A DNA stretch of 64,000 nt from Hyphomicrobiales bacterium (GTDB lineage: Bacteria; Pseudomonadota; Alphaproteobacteria; Rhizobiales; Rhizobiaceae): positions 1 to 64,000 of the forward strand of contig UBMP01000008.1 of the NCBI GenBank assembly GCA_900466575.1, given 5' to 3'. The first letter of the stretch is position 1; each line of letters opens with the position of its first letter. The notes below the pieces were generated by a model. It made no database searches and was not told where the DNA came from. It saw only the letters and a list, made by a program, of their open reading frames with translations. Positions 55,807 through 63,717 of the stretch are shown in pieces. A program made the translations under genes and the position numbers.

Positions 55807-57866
55807 CAGCGTTTGCTCCCAGCGGCAACCATGCTCATAAAGAGCGAACGGGCTTCATCCTGCTTTCGGACTTCGTCTTCGATCTGCTGTTGCGTCTTCC
55901 GCTTCGTCATCGCCGGCCGGATCGCCAGCGACGTTTCACCGCGTCCAGCGCCAACGGACACAACGCCGTCTGGCTCGTTCGGGATGACGGGCAATTGCTT
56001 CCCGCCGTATTCGATCAGCTCGGCCTTCACGTCGATCGGCGGCTCTGACTTGGAGAGTTGCGTCAAGGCCTTCTCACGGATGGCGGTTCGGCGGGCGCTT
56101 TCCTGTGCGCCTCGCGGGTCGAAGTACGAATATTCCTGATCAGGAACAGCAACGCCGATTTCGCGGCCTTGCATGTCGAAGATCTTCAGCATGTTGAAGC
56201 CGAAGCCGTAGCGAGGAATGTGGACCTGCACCTTGTTCCCGAAAAACTGGCGTAGACCATCGCAACTCCATACGCGGCCATCCGCCTCGATCCCATGTTT
56301 ACGAACAGTGCGGGTTTCCGGCTTTGTGAAGACGGTCAGGAGGTCCATCGGGTCCAGAACGTTTGCGCGCCATCCGTCCGCGACGAAATTGCCGAACCGC
56401 TCGGCAGGCGACTTGCCCTTGAGAGCCCCGGTCTTCGGCATATAGGCGTAGGCCTGCATCAATTGCCGGAACTCAGCGCAGAAGGCATCGAATCCGCCCT
56501 CATAGGGCCTGTGGGCCTTCCCAAGTTCCCTGCCCTTCGGCTTCATGCGATCATCGTCAATCCAGCCGGGTATGTGGCGCTGGACGAACTGATTAAGCTC
56601 CCGGAAGCCGCCTTCGATCCGCTTGGCGGCGGCGTTGTAAGGCTTGGCTCGGTGGACACTCTTGACCTCGTCCAGATCGCGGAATTCCACACCGAGCTTG
56701 AGCGCGTCTTCGAGCTGATCGGCAAAGCGATATTCCGAGCCGTTGTCGAAATAGAGCTTCTTGGGCAGGCCAAAAGCCTTGTCCTGGCACATGTTGACGA
56801 ATGTGCCGATGACATCGATGTTGCGGACGCTTGCCCGGCCTTCAAACAAGACGAATTCGTAAAAGAACCGCTCCGTCGCCACATCGAAAAAGGCGATCAT
56901 CTTTGCGGTCGCTGTCGTGCCGTCATCGCGCAAAAGACGGATGTTTGCGTGATGAACGTCGGCCACGACCACATCCATAGGCAATAGGCCTTCGACCGTG
57001 CGGCGGATGCGAGGCTTGGCGTCTTCATGTGCCTTGCGGTCGGACCTGCGGCGGTAAACTGCCTTGTAGTGATGTTCATCCTTGACGAAATTGAAGGGGA
57101 TGGAAAAGACGATCCGTTCGCGCGCCCGGTCATTCACCCTGTAGCCATGGGCGGCGGAAAGCGCCTTCAGCTTCTCTGAGGCAAGGACGCGGGTTTGCTT
57201 CATCTGAGAACCGCCCATGATCAGGCCCCGCACATAGCGCTTCAGGTCTTCATGGATCGCAGCCTTTACGTCATCCCCGAACGGAACCGCGTTGTGCCAT
57301 TCCAGGCTGACCCAGCATTTCTTGCGACCCTTGCTCGAATAGACCGCGCGGGAAAGCGCCTGGAGGCCGTCGCGCTCGTAAGTTTCAACCCAGCGATAGA
57401 GGGCCGATTTCGTCAGGCGTAGCGGTTGGCCGCGCCAATCAAGCCGCATTTCGCCCGCGAGCTTGCCAAGACATTCGCCGCGCTGCCGCGAATTCTTCGG
57501 AAAGGCGAGCGCGGTGCGGATGACATCAAATTTCCAGTTGCGTTCGCGCTGCGCTGCCTCGCCTGTGCGAATGCTCGAACGGTCTTCATCGGTCCTTTGA
57601 AGGTCCTTCAAACTGTCCTGTAACTCAATTGGAAGGCTGGAAACCTTGACTTGATATTGGAGGCCAGAGCGCCCGCCGCGTCCGCCTATCGTGCGGACTT
57701 CGAGACGGTGGCCGTGCCATTCGCCCTTCCGACATGCTTTCCAAGCTGCTTGCCGTGTAAGCCCCGCTAACTGCGAAAATTCAAGGAGCCCAACAAATGT
57801 GGCAAGGTCACTCAAGGCCAGCTCCCCGAAACAGGGTATGACGAAGAGCCTGAGCCTTTGGGCCAT
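55806..57866 (-). CDS. MuA-type DDE transposase
   Basis: About 686 residues. The N-terminal part is a winged/HTH DNA-binding module (ATFVGLLEFSQLAGLTRQAA) followed by HTH-like segments (LTKSALYRWVETYERDGLQA). The RNase H-like core carries the catalytic triad as D about 301 (VVVADVHHANI), D about 376 (LYFDNGSEYR) and E about 418 (KRIEGGFRELNQFV). The C terminus ends with charged helices that should contact MuB. ATG 57866 has GAGG 8 bases upstream; an upstream GTG at 57923 is possible. All three acidic residues are present, so it may be active. Confidence 0.9.
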   Translation of the reverse strand: MAQRLRLFVIPCFGELALSDLATFVGLLEFSQLAGLTRQAAWKACRKGEWHGHRLEVRTIGGRGGRSGLQYQVKVSSLPIELQDSLKDLQRTDEDRSSIRTGEAAQRERNWKFDVIRTALAFPKNSRQRGECLGKLAGEMRLDWRGQPLRLTKSALYRWVETYERDGLQALSRAVYSSKGRKKCWVSLEWHNAVPFGDDVKAAIHEDLKRYVRGLIMGGSQMKQTRVLASEKLKALSAAHGYRVNDRARERIVFSIPFNFVKDEHHYKAVYRRRSDRKAHEDAKPRIRRTVEGLLPMDVVVADVHHANIRLLRDDGTTATAKMIAFFDVATERFFYEFVLFEGRASVRNIDVIGTFVNMCQDKAFGLPKKLYFDNGSEYRFADQLEDALKLGVEFRDLDEVKSVHRAKPYNAAAKRIEGGFRELNQFVQRHIPGWIDDDRMKPKGRELGKAHRPYEGGFDAFCAEFRQLMQAYAYMPKTGALKGKSPAERFGNFVADGWRANVLDPMDLLTVFTKPETRTVRKHGIEADGRVWSCDGLRQFFGNKVQVHIPRYGFGFNMLKIFDMQGREIGVAVPDQEYSYFDPRGAQESARRTAIREKALTQLSKSEPPIDVKAELIEYGGKQLPVIPNEPDGVVSVGAGRGETSLAIRPAMTKRKTQQQIEDEVRKQDEARSLFMSMVAAGSKR

Positions 57867-58029
57867 TGCGTTTGCCTCTAAGGGCATCAGACGCCCACAC
57901 TCGGCAAATACCTCGCGACGCACACCACTTGCTTAGGGAGGTGCCTTGCGCGATAAATCCCGCTCGAACGGCTGTGAGCAAATGGGGCGAGCACTGGGTT
58001 CTGATATTTTTTGTTGTCTCTGACTTCAT
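57808..58029 (-). CDS. Ner-like small DNA-binding regulator
   Basis: 73 residues. LTAVRAGFIAQGTSLSKWCA followed by GKRNGPKAQALRHTLFR is the Ner/Cro-like HTH pattern seen beside transposase genes of alphaproteobacterial Mu-like phages. It overlaps the transposase start region by about 59 bases in another frame. The start codon at 58029 lies inside the GACTTC operator array, and no ribosome-binding site is clear. In Mu, Ner lowers early transcription; that role is inferred here. Confidence 0.68.
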   Translation of the reverse strand: MKSETTKNIRTQCSPHLLTAVRAGFIAQGTSLSKWCASRGICRVWASDALRGKRNGPKAQALRHTLFRGAGLE

Positions 58030-58047
58030 GTAGAAGTCTGTGACTTC
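58022..58047. promoter_or_regulatory. triple half-site operator between ner and repressor
   Basis: GACTTC at 58022-58027, GAAGTC at 58033-58038 and GACTTC at 58042-58047, spaced by 5 and 3 bases, make two overlapping perfect inverted repeats. It lies between the divergent Ner-like and CI-like genes, the expected place for Mu-type operators. Confidence 0.72.
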
Positions 58048-58071
58048 TTTTTTCGTGAGTGTCAAGCTGAA

Positions 58072-58566
58072 ATGGAAGAGCCGGTTAGAGTTTTCATCGA
58101 GCGTGCAAAGGCTGCCCTGTCCATCGAAACCGACGAGCAATTGGCCTCCGAGCTTGGTTACTCAAAACAAACCATCGCAAATTGGCGACGCCGTGGCTCG
58201 GTCCCAGAGAAAGCGCGTGCGCTAATCGCTCACGTTGCCGGTCCCGAGTTTGCGCTTAATGAATGGCGTCAGCTTGCTCTTGAGCAGCGCGAGAAAACAA
58301 TCCTTTACGCCTGCCTTGCCAACGTCTACTCGCGCCTGCTGGAGGATCATAAAGCAGATCTTACTCCCGAAAACCTCGCGAAGCTCGGGCCTGCATTCAA
58401 CAACTTGGAAACCGGGATTCTCGGGCACATCAGGGCGATGGCTTTTCATGGCGTTCCCGAAGCGGAAGTAATTCGCCGCCTTCTGGATCGTATGGACGAC
58501 GAACGGATGATGGAACTCACTTGGTTCTTTATCGACGTCCGGAAATGTCTCCGCGAGCAAGGTTGA
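58072..58566 (+). CDS. CI-like phage repressor
   Basis: 164 residues. The N-terminal HTH is of the CI-repressor type (ERAKAALSIETDEQLASELG, YSKQTIANWRRRGSVPEKAR). The rest is helical, ending with a hydrophobic part (RMMELTWFFIDVRKCLREQ) that may oligomerise; no peptidase/cleavage domain as in LexA or lambda CI is seen. It is transcribed away from ner-A and is expected to hold early transcription off by binding the GACTTC array. Confidence 0.75.
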   Translation: MEEPVRVFIERAKAALSIETDEQLASELGYSKQTIANWRRRGSVPEKARALIAHVAGPEFALNEWRQLALEQREKTILYACLANVYSRLLEDHKADLTPENLAKLGPAFNNLETGILGHIRAMAFHGVPEAEVIRRLLDRMDDERMMELTWFFIDVRKCLREQG

Positions 58567-58657
58567 CCAATAGGTTTACCAATATCCGGATTATGGAACT
58601 TAAAAGCCTCTAAAGTTGCGCAAAAAACCTTTCAGAATCAACGCGGTGACTGATTGG

Positions 58658-58665
58658 TGGGAATG
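58658..58665 (+). repeat. TGGGAATG-core site, inner right copy
   Basis: Found in TTGGTGGGAATGA. The copy at 58754-58761 has the same TTGGTGGGAATGA on the other strand, a 13-base match. Confidence 0.6.
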
Positions 58666-58753
58666 AAGAATTTTTGATGTCACCATTTTGGTGATTGGGG
58701 ACCCGGACGAAGCGCGCTTTTTTTGAATTGTTTCAATAGCTTCAACCGTCCAT

Positions 58754-58761
58754 CATTCCCA
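58754..58761 (-). repeat. TGGGAATG-core site, middle right copy
   Basis: Complement reads TTGGTGGGAATGA, inverted relative to the inner copy. Probable transposase-binding site. Confidence 0.6.
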
Positions 58762-58787
58762 CCAAGCAATATCTGTTTTGCGCGCGC

Positions 58788-58803
58788 CATTCCCAAAAAT
58801 CGT
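58788..58803 (-). repeat. right-end repeat, probable transposase site
   Basis: Complement reads ACGATTTTTGGGAATG and matches the left-end repeat at 49716-49732 except for one missing base. Taken as the outermost site of the right end. Confidence 0.6.
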
Positions 58804-58855
58804 TAGCGCCTCCACCACAACGGCTTCCATCTTAATCGGACCTTAGGACCTTGCG

Positions 58856-58870
58856 GAACACAAATGGAAC
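58856..58870. promoter_or_regulatory. LexA (SOS) box of lexA
   Basis: GAAC at 58856-58859 and GAAC at 58867-58870, seven bases apart, are the reverse complement of GTTC-N7-GTTC. The lexA start is 49 bases downstream, and a -10-like TATAGT is at 58872-58877, so LexA bound here would block its own promoter. Confidence 0.88.
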
Positions 58871-58918
58871 ATATAGTGTCCGTTCTGGATTTGTTTCATT
58901 TGATTCTCGGGGTGACCC

Positions 58919-59629
58919 ATGCTGACGCGCAAACAACAAGAACTGCTTCTCTTCATCCACGAGCGGATGAAAGAGTCCGGTATCCCGCCGTCCTTCGATG
59001 AAATGAAGGATGCACTCGACCTTGCGTCGAAGTCGGGGATCCACAGGCTGATCACGGCGCTTGAGGAACGCGGCTTCATCAGGCGGCTTCCGAACCGGGC
59101 CCGCGCGCTCGAAGTCATCAAGCTTCCCGAGGCCTACACACCCAGCCTGCAGCCACGGCGCGGTTTCTCGCCGAGCGTGATCGAAGGCAGCCTCGGAAAG
59201 ATGCCGGAGCCGCCAAAGCCCCAGGTGCCCGCCAACGACGATGCCAGCGTCGCAGTTCCCGTCATGGGGCGCATTGCTGCGGGCGTACCGATTTCCGCCA
59301 TCCAGAACAACACCCATGAAATTGCCGTTCCTGCGCAGATGCTGGGAAATGGCGAACACTACGCGCTGGAGGTCAAGGGCGACTCGATGATCGATGCCGG
59401 CATCCTGGACGGCGACACGGTGATCATCCGCAACACGTCCAACGCCAGCCCCGGCGAGATCGTCGTTGCGCTCATCGATGACGAGGAAGCGACGCTGAAA
59501 CGTTTTCGCCGCAAGGGCGCCTCGATCGCGCTGGAAGCGGCCAATCCCGCCTATGAAACGCGCATCTTCGGACCCGACAGGGTCAAGATACAGGGCAAGC
59601 TGGTGGGCTTGATCCGCCGCTATCACTGA
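58919..59629 (+). CDS. lexA: SOS repressor LexA
   Basis: 236 residues. Winged HTH at the N terminus ([40 protein letters not shown]). Autocleavage site Ala121-Gly122 in GRIAAGVPI, with the serine-lysine dyad Ser156 (GDSMIDAG) and Lys194 (EATLKRF). It represses repair genes, including probably uvrA and ssb of this window, until RecA filaments trigger cleavage. A linker rich in proline ([15 protein letters not shown]) joins the domains. It is convergent with comEC and overlaps it by 7 bases. Confidence 0.97.
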   Translation: MLTRKQQELLLFIHERMKESGIPPSFDEMKDALDLASKSGIHRLITALEERGFIRRLPNRARALEVIKLPEAYTPSLQPRRGFSPSVIEGSLGKMPEPPKPQVPANDDASVAVPVMGRIAAGVPISAIQNNTHEIAVPAQMLGNGEHYALEVKGDSMIDAGILDGDTVIIRNTSNASPGEIVVALIDDEEATLKRFRRKGASIALEAANPAYETRIFGPDRVKIQGKLVGLIRRYH

Positions 59630-62070
59630 TCGGGTTGATAAGCGTCGATATAGGAATTGCTTCGCCAGTTGTAGTATCGGTGGCGGAGCCAGGGGCGGTC
59701 ATAACCATCCAGCGCGCCAACCACGCGATATGGAGGGGAATGGGCGGATTGTTGGAGTTCGGCAGGCGTCCTTGCCGGAGCATCCAGGTAGATCGCGAGG
59801 GCGCCGCGTCTTCGCAATGCGTTTCGGTCAAAGATTTGCGCCTCGCCCTGCCCGCATGACGGGTCGCGCAGGAACGCGGCCGCGATGACGATTTGAGCCT
59901 GTCGACAGGCCGGCCCCTGGAATGCGAAATCGCTCAAGGTGGCAACCAGAAGGCCTTCGGTCAGCTTGCCGATACACCAGTCGCGTCCTGAGCAGAGAAA
60001 CCTCCCCGGCTCCACGGTCGCTGCTGCAGCCTCCATGGCATCTTCCACCTTCCACTCATCCGCTTCGGTCAACGGCTTTCGAACGCCCTGACGCTCGAGG
60101 GCAAGCCGGGGCAGCATCGTGGGTTTGAGCGTCTCGCTCGCGACAAGAGCCCGCGTCCATTGATCCATGATGAAAGTGGAGGGGCGAGCGCTGTTGGTAG
60201 CCAGGCGATGGGAGCGGAGAAGGCCGACGAGATCTCCGGTTTCGGCAATCACCATATCCGGTCTCTTGGCAGCCCCCAGAGCGACGATCAGGCCGAGCGT
60301 TACGGCAAAGAGACTTGCGCCCGCGAGTCTGAAAAGCCGACTATGGGGGAGGATTGCCAGCACGAAGGCAAGGCTTGCCGAGGGAAGCACCCACCTCGCC
60401 ATCTGCCCCGTCACGATATCTCCGCCGATTGAAGAGACGAGCCTGGCGACCGCCATCGTCCCATCCAGACCGAGCCCCATGACCCGCAGCGGATAGTAGT
60501 CCAGGCCGAACGGCATCAGAAGGACTGCGATAAAGCCCGCCGGCATGACGATGAAGGAAATGAAGGGCATGGCAGCCACATTGCCAAGCGTTCCCAGCAG
60601 GGTGAGGCGGTGGAAGTGCGTAACCGAGAAGATCGCCGTCGCGACGCCTGCAATCTCTGATGTGAGCATGACGCCGCCGACGGCCCGCACAGCGGGAAGA
60701 ACGGTCGCGTAGAACGGCAGCCCACTGAATCGCCGGAGTTCCAGCGGTCTCAGACGCCACAGTGAATAGCCGGAAATCAGAGCGGCCGCAGCGGCAAAAG
60801 ACATCTGGAAACTCGGGCCGAGCACGCTCGACGGCGATACGATCAGGATCGCGAACGTGGCCAGGGCCACGCTTCTCAGCGTCAGAACCGTCCGCGCGGC
60901 AATGACCCCACCCATCCCCACGGCAAGCATGATGAAGGAGCGCACAGCCGGCACCGGCATGCCAGAGATCAGCAGGTAGAGCCCGCTGGCCGTGATAGCG
61001 CCCAGCGCGGCATAGGTCTTGGCGGGACGCGACTGAATGAAGCCAGGAAACAGGCTGAACATCATGCGCATTCCGACGAAGGAAATGCCTGCGGCAAGAA
61101 CCATGTGGAGACCGGAAATCGAGATCACGTGGGCAAGGCCGGAGATGCGCAGCGCCTCCAGACCTTCCCTGGAGAATGCCGCCGTGTCGTTTGTCACCAG
61201 CGCGCTTGCAAAAGCGCCCGTGTCGCCGGGCAGAACGGAAAGAATGCGCTGGTTGATTGCGCTGCGGACAGAAGAAAGCCAAACTTGAAAGCGCGCAGCC
61301 ATCGATCCGTCAGAGGACGGATCTGCAGCAATCGCATGAGGCTGTCCCAGAAAGCCACCGATCGCACCTATTCCGTTAAAATAGCTGCTGAAAGCAAAAT
61401 CGTTCAGCCCGGGAATAGCAGGTCCGGCGGGTGGCTGGAGACGCGCCAGCCCTTTGATCGTCGTGCCCGGCGGAAACGCGGCGCCCTGCCCGCGCACACC
61501 GAGCAGTGCGGCTGTCGGCGGTCGCTTCAGCCGCGGCTTTTCGGTGCTGAGGATTTCGACCGTGTAGCGCCAACGCCCCGCCTCGCGCATTTCGACGTCA
61601 ACAACGCGCGCGGTGATCGTCGTGGATATGGGGCTATCTATGACGACGGTGTCGCTTCGCGACGTCTGAAACGCAGCAGCGAGCGCGCCCAACAAGATGA
61701 AGGCCGCCAGGCGCGCAGGAAACCGGATATGTTCGGCGGCATGCCGGGTGAGAAACACCAGCGGGAGCAAGAGCAGCGACCATGCCACCAGCCTTGTCAT
61801 CGGCGGGTCTTGCGACTGGCAGAACCAACAGACCGCGCCGATAATCATGAAGACCGGATAGAGCAGAAAAAGATGCCCATAGGCCTCCTCCTCTTCGAAT
61901 GCGGCCTTAAGGGCAAGACGCATGCGCGTCCCCATGCGCGGCATGTCCAGCCATTGCCGAGCGGGCCTGCGGCGGCCGCCAACGGGCTGAAAAACTGCAG
62001 GATTGCGCGCATCTGCGCGCTTTCGCTGCGGCGCGTCATCCAGTTCCAGAATGTCGTCTTCCGTCCCCAC
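59623..62070 (-). CDS. comEC: ComEC/Rec2-family DNA-uptake channel protein, no MBL domain
   Basis: 815 residues. N-terminal hydrophobic segments and a DUF4131-type soluble part (residues about 100-200) precede the competence core with [39 protein letters not shown] and [18 protein letters not shown]. ComEC forms the inner-membrane channel for transforming DNA. The C-terminal metallo-beta-lactamase domain found in many ComEC proteins, with its HxHxDH motif, is not seen; the end is a short soluble domain of about 200 residues. No other competence genes are in the window. Confidence 0.92.
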   Translation of the reverse strand: MGTEDDILELDDAPQRKRADARNPAVFQPVGGRRRPARQWLDMPRMGTRMRLALKAAFEEEEAYGHLFLLYPVFMIIGAVCWFCQSQDPPMTRLVAWSLLLLPLVFLTRHAAEHIRFPARLAAFILLGALAAAFQTSRSDTVVIDSPISTTITARVVDVEMREAGRWRYTVEILSTEKPRLKRPPTAALLGVRGQGAAFPPGTTIKGLARLQPPAGPAIPGLNDFAFSSYFNGIGAIGGFLGQPHAIAADPSSDGSMAARFQVWLSSVRSAINQRILSVLPGDTGAFASALVTNDTAAFSREGLEALRISGLAHVISISGLHMVLAAGISFVGMRMMFSLFPGFIQSRPAKTYAALGAITASGLYLLISGMPVPAVRSFIMLAVGMGGVIAARTVLTLRSVALATFAILIVSPSSVLGPSFQMSFAAAAALISGYSLWRLRPLELRRFSGLPFYATVLPAVRAVGGVMLTSEIAGVATAIFSVTHFHRLTLLGTLGNVAAMPFISFIVMPAGFIAVLLMPFGLDYYPLRVMGLGLDGTMAVARLVSSIGGDIVTGQMARWVLPSASLAFVLAILPHSRLFRLAGASLFAVTLGLIVALGAAKRPDMVIAETGDLVGLLRSHRLATNSARPSTFIMDQWTRALVASETLKPTMLPRLALERQGVRKPLTEADEWKVEDAMEAAAATVEPGRFLCSGRDWCIGKLTEGLLVATLSDFAFQGPACRQAQIVIAAAFLRDPSCGQGEAQIFDRNALRRRGALAIYLDAPARTPAELQQSAHSPPYRVVGALDGYDRPWLRHRYYNWRSNSYIDAYQPDQ

Positions 62071-62176
62071 GCCGCCGCCCCCGGCCCCGCAACCACAAGA
62101 GATTGCAACCTAAATGGGACACGCGCAAGCCCCGCTTCAGACGGCATGAAAAATGCCAAGTTTTCAGCATCTTGTT

Positions 62177-62190
62177 TTCAATCGATTGAA
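62177..62190. promoter_or_regulatory. perfect 14-bp palindrome upstream of gltA/comEC
   Basis: TTCAATCGATTGAA reads the same on both strands and sits in the divergent region. It looks like an operator for a dimeric regulator; the protein is unknown. Confidence 0.45.
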
Positions 62191-62278
62191 TGAAAGTTGC
62201 ATTTTGAAAAATGCGACAACGGGGCATGAAACTTCCGAAAGTTGATTTCGCGCGTGCACAATTCGCCGCAAGGTGCGC

Positions 62279-62307
62279 TTGGCAGGGGCGAATAAATCGG
62301 ATAGCAA
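62279..62307 (+). promoter_or_regulatory. possible gltA promoter
   Basis: TTGGCA and TAGCAA spaced by 17 bases, about 70 bases before the gltA ATG. The -10 match is only moderate. Confidence 0.35.
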
Positions 62308-62375
62308 ATTCCTCATAGTCTCATTCTATGCCCGCGGCATCCGCCGTGGCTCCCATCGAACTCCCGGAGGCAAAC

Positions 62376-63662
62376 ATGGCCGATAATGCGGTTTTCTCTC
62401 TCGACGACAAAAAGGCGGAAATGACGGTCCGAAAGGGCACGATCGGGCCGGACGTCGTCGACATCGGCGCTCTCTACAAAAACACCGGCATGTTTACGTA
62501 TGACCCTGGCTTCACCTCGACGGCATCGTGCGAATCCAAGATCACCTATATCGACGGCGACGAAGGCATTCTGCTGCACCGCGGCTACCCGATCGAGCAG
62601 CTCGCAGAACAGGGTGACTTCCTTGAGACCTGCTACCTCCTTCTTTATGGCGAACTGCCCACGGCTGCGCAGAAGAAGGATTTCGACACGCGCGTGACGC
62701 GCCACACGATGGTTCACGAGCAGATGAGCCGATTCTTCACCGGCTATCGCCGCGACGCCCATCCGATGGCCGTCATGGTCGGTACGGTCGGCGCTCTGTC
62801 GGCCTTCTACCACGACTCGACCGACATTACCGATCCGCATCAGCGCATGGTTGCCTCGCTGCGCATGATCGCCAAGATGCCGACGATCGCCGCCATGGCC
62901 TACAAGTACCATATCGGCCAGCCCTTCGTTTATCCGAAGAACGATCTCGATTACGCTGCCAACTTCCTGCACATGTGCTTTGCCGTTCCGTGCGAAGAGT
63001 ACAAGGTGAACCCGGTTCTGGCCCGCGCCATGGACCGCATCTTCATCCTGCATGCAGACCATGAGCAGAACGCATCGACCTCGACCGTTCGTCTTGCCGG
63101 CTCTTCGGGTGCGAACCCGTTCGCCTGCATCGCGGCCGGCATTGCATGCCTCTGGGGTCCGGCGCACGGCGGTGCCAACGAAGCGGCTCTTAATATGCTG
63201 ATGGAGATCGGCACTGTTGACCGTATTCCGGAATACATCGCAAAGGCCAAGGACAAGAACGATCCGTTCCGCCTGATGGGCTTCGGTCACCGCGTCTACA
63301 AGAACTACGACCCCCGCGCCCGCATCATGCAGAAGACCATGTATGAGGTGCTGGAAGCCACCGGTCACGGCGACGACCCGCTGATGAAGGTTGCGCTCGA
63401 ACTCGAAAAGATCGCGCTCAACGACCCTTATTTTGTCGAGAAGAAGCTCTACCCGAACGTGGACTTCTATTCGGGCATCACGCTGCGTGCGCTCGGCTTC
63501 CCCACGACCATGTTCACGGTTCTCTTCGCGCTCGCCCGCACCGTCGGCTGGGTTGCCCAGTGGAACGAGATGATCGAAGATCCGCAGCAGCGTATCGGCC
63601 GTCCGCGCCAGCTCTACACCGGCGCTGCCCAGCGCGATTATGTGAAGGTCGAGAAGCGCTGA
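62376..63662 (+). CDS. gltA: citrate synthase
   Basis: 428-residue enzyme condensing acetyl-CoA and oxaloacetate at the entry of the TCA cycle. Family segments: [40 protein letters not shown] (catalytic histidine), [15 protein letters not shown] (second histidine) and [14 protein letters not shown] with the catalytic aspartate. This is the Gram-negative type II (long, hexameric, NADH-sensitive) class. ATG 62376 has GGAGG 6 bases upstream; the frame can be extended to 62328 but without support. Confidence 0.98.
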   Translation: MADNAVFSLDDKKAEMTVRKGTIGPDVVDIGALYKNTGMFTYDPGFTSTASCESKITYIDGDEGILLHRGYPIEQLAEQGDFLETCYLLLYGELPTAAQKKDFDTRVTRHTMVHEQMSRFFTGYRRDAHPMAVMVGTVGALSAFYHDSTDITDPHQRMVASLRMIAKMPTIAAMAYKYHIGQPFVYPKNDLDYAANFLHMCFAVPCEEYKVNPVLARAMDRIFILHADHEQNASTSTVRLAGSSGANPFACIAAGIACLWGPAHGGANEAALNMLMEIGTVDRIPEYIAKAKDKNDPFRLMGFGHRVYKNYDPRARIMQKTMYEVLEATGHGDDPLMKVALELEKIALNDPYFVEKKLYPNVDFYSGITLRALGFPTTMFTVLFALARTVGWVAQWNEMIEDPQQRIGRPRQLYTGAAQRDYVKVEKR

Positions 63663-63689
63663 CGCGCTATCGAAGCCGATCGAGAATGG

Positions 63690-63717
63690 AAAAGCCGGCT
63701 TTCAGGCCGGCTTTTTT
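63690..63717. terminator. bidirectional terminator (gltA / lpxB)
   Basis: AAAAGCCGGC-TTTCAG-GCCGGCTTTT stem with T run on the plus side and A run that gives T on the minus side. The lpxB stop codon (63702-63704) lies inside the hairpin. Confidence 0.88.

Larger units (their letters stand above)
49716..58803. mobile_element. Mu-like transposable phage element, incomplete
   Basis: About 9.1 kb bounded by related inverted sequences (ACGATTTTATGGGAATG at the left; the complement of ACGATTTTTGGGAATG at the right). Contents read inward from the right: repressor, operator, Ner-like, MuA-type transposase, MuB-type ATPase, unknown, GemA, Mor-like regulator, capsid, protease, decoration protein, small HTH-like protein. 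This is the Mu early-middle-late order. Terminase, portal, tail and lysis genes are missing. No 5-bp target duplication could be matched, so the ends given are approximate. Confidence 0.85.
58567..58855. other. right end of the Mu-like element up to the lexA promoter
   Basis: About 290 AT-rich bases (23 G/C among the 60 from 58621) with no gene. It holds three TGGGAATG-core sites (58658-58665 forward; 58754-58761 and 58788-58795 reverse) and a CACCA-TTT-TGGTG palindrome at 58681-58693. This fits a transposase-binding end. Confidence 0.65.
62071..62375. other. comEC-gltA divergent intergenic region
   Basis: 305 bases, no gene. It holds a perfect 14-bp palindrome (62177-62190), a 16-base inverted repeat GCATTTTGAAAAATGC (62199-62214) and a possible gltA promoter, TTGGCA at 62279-62284 and TAGCAA at 62302-62307 with a 17-base spacer. 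Confidence 0.5.
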
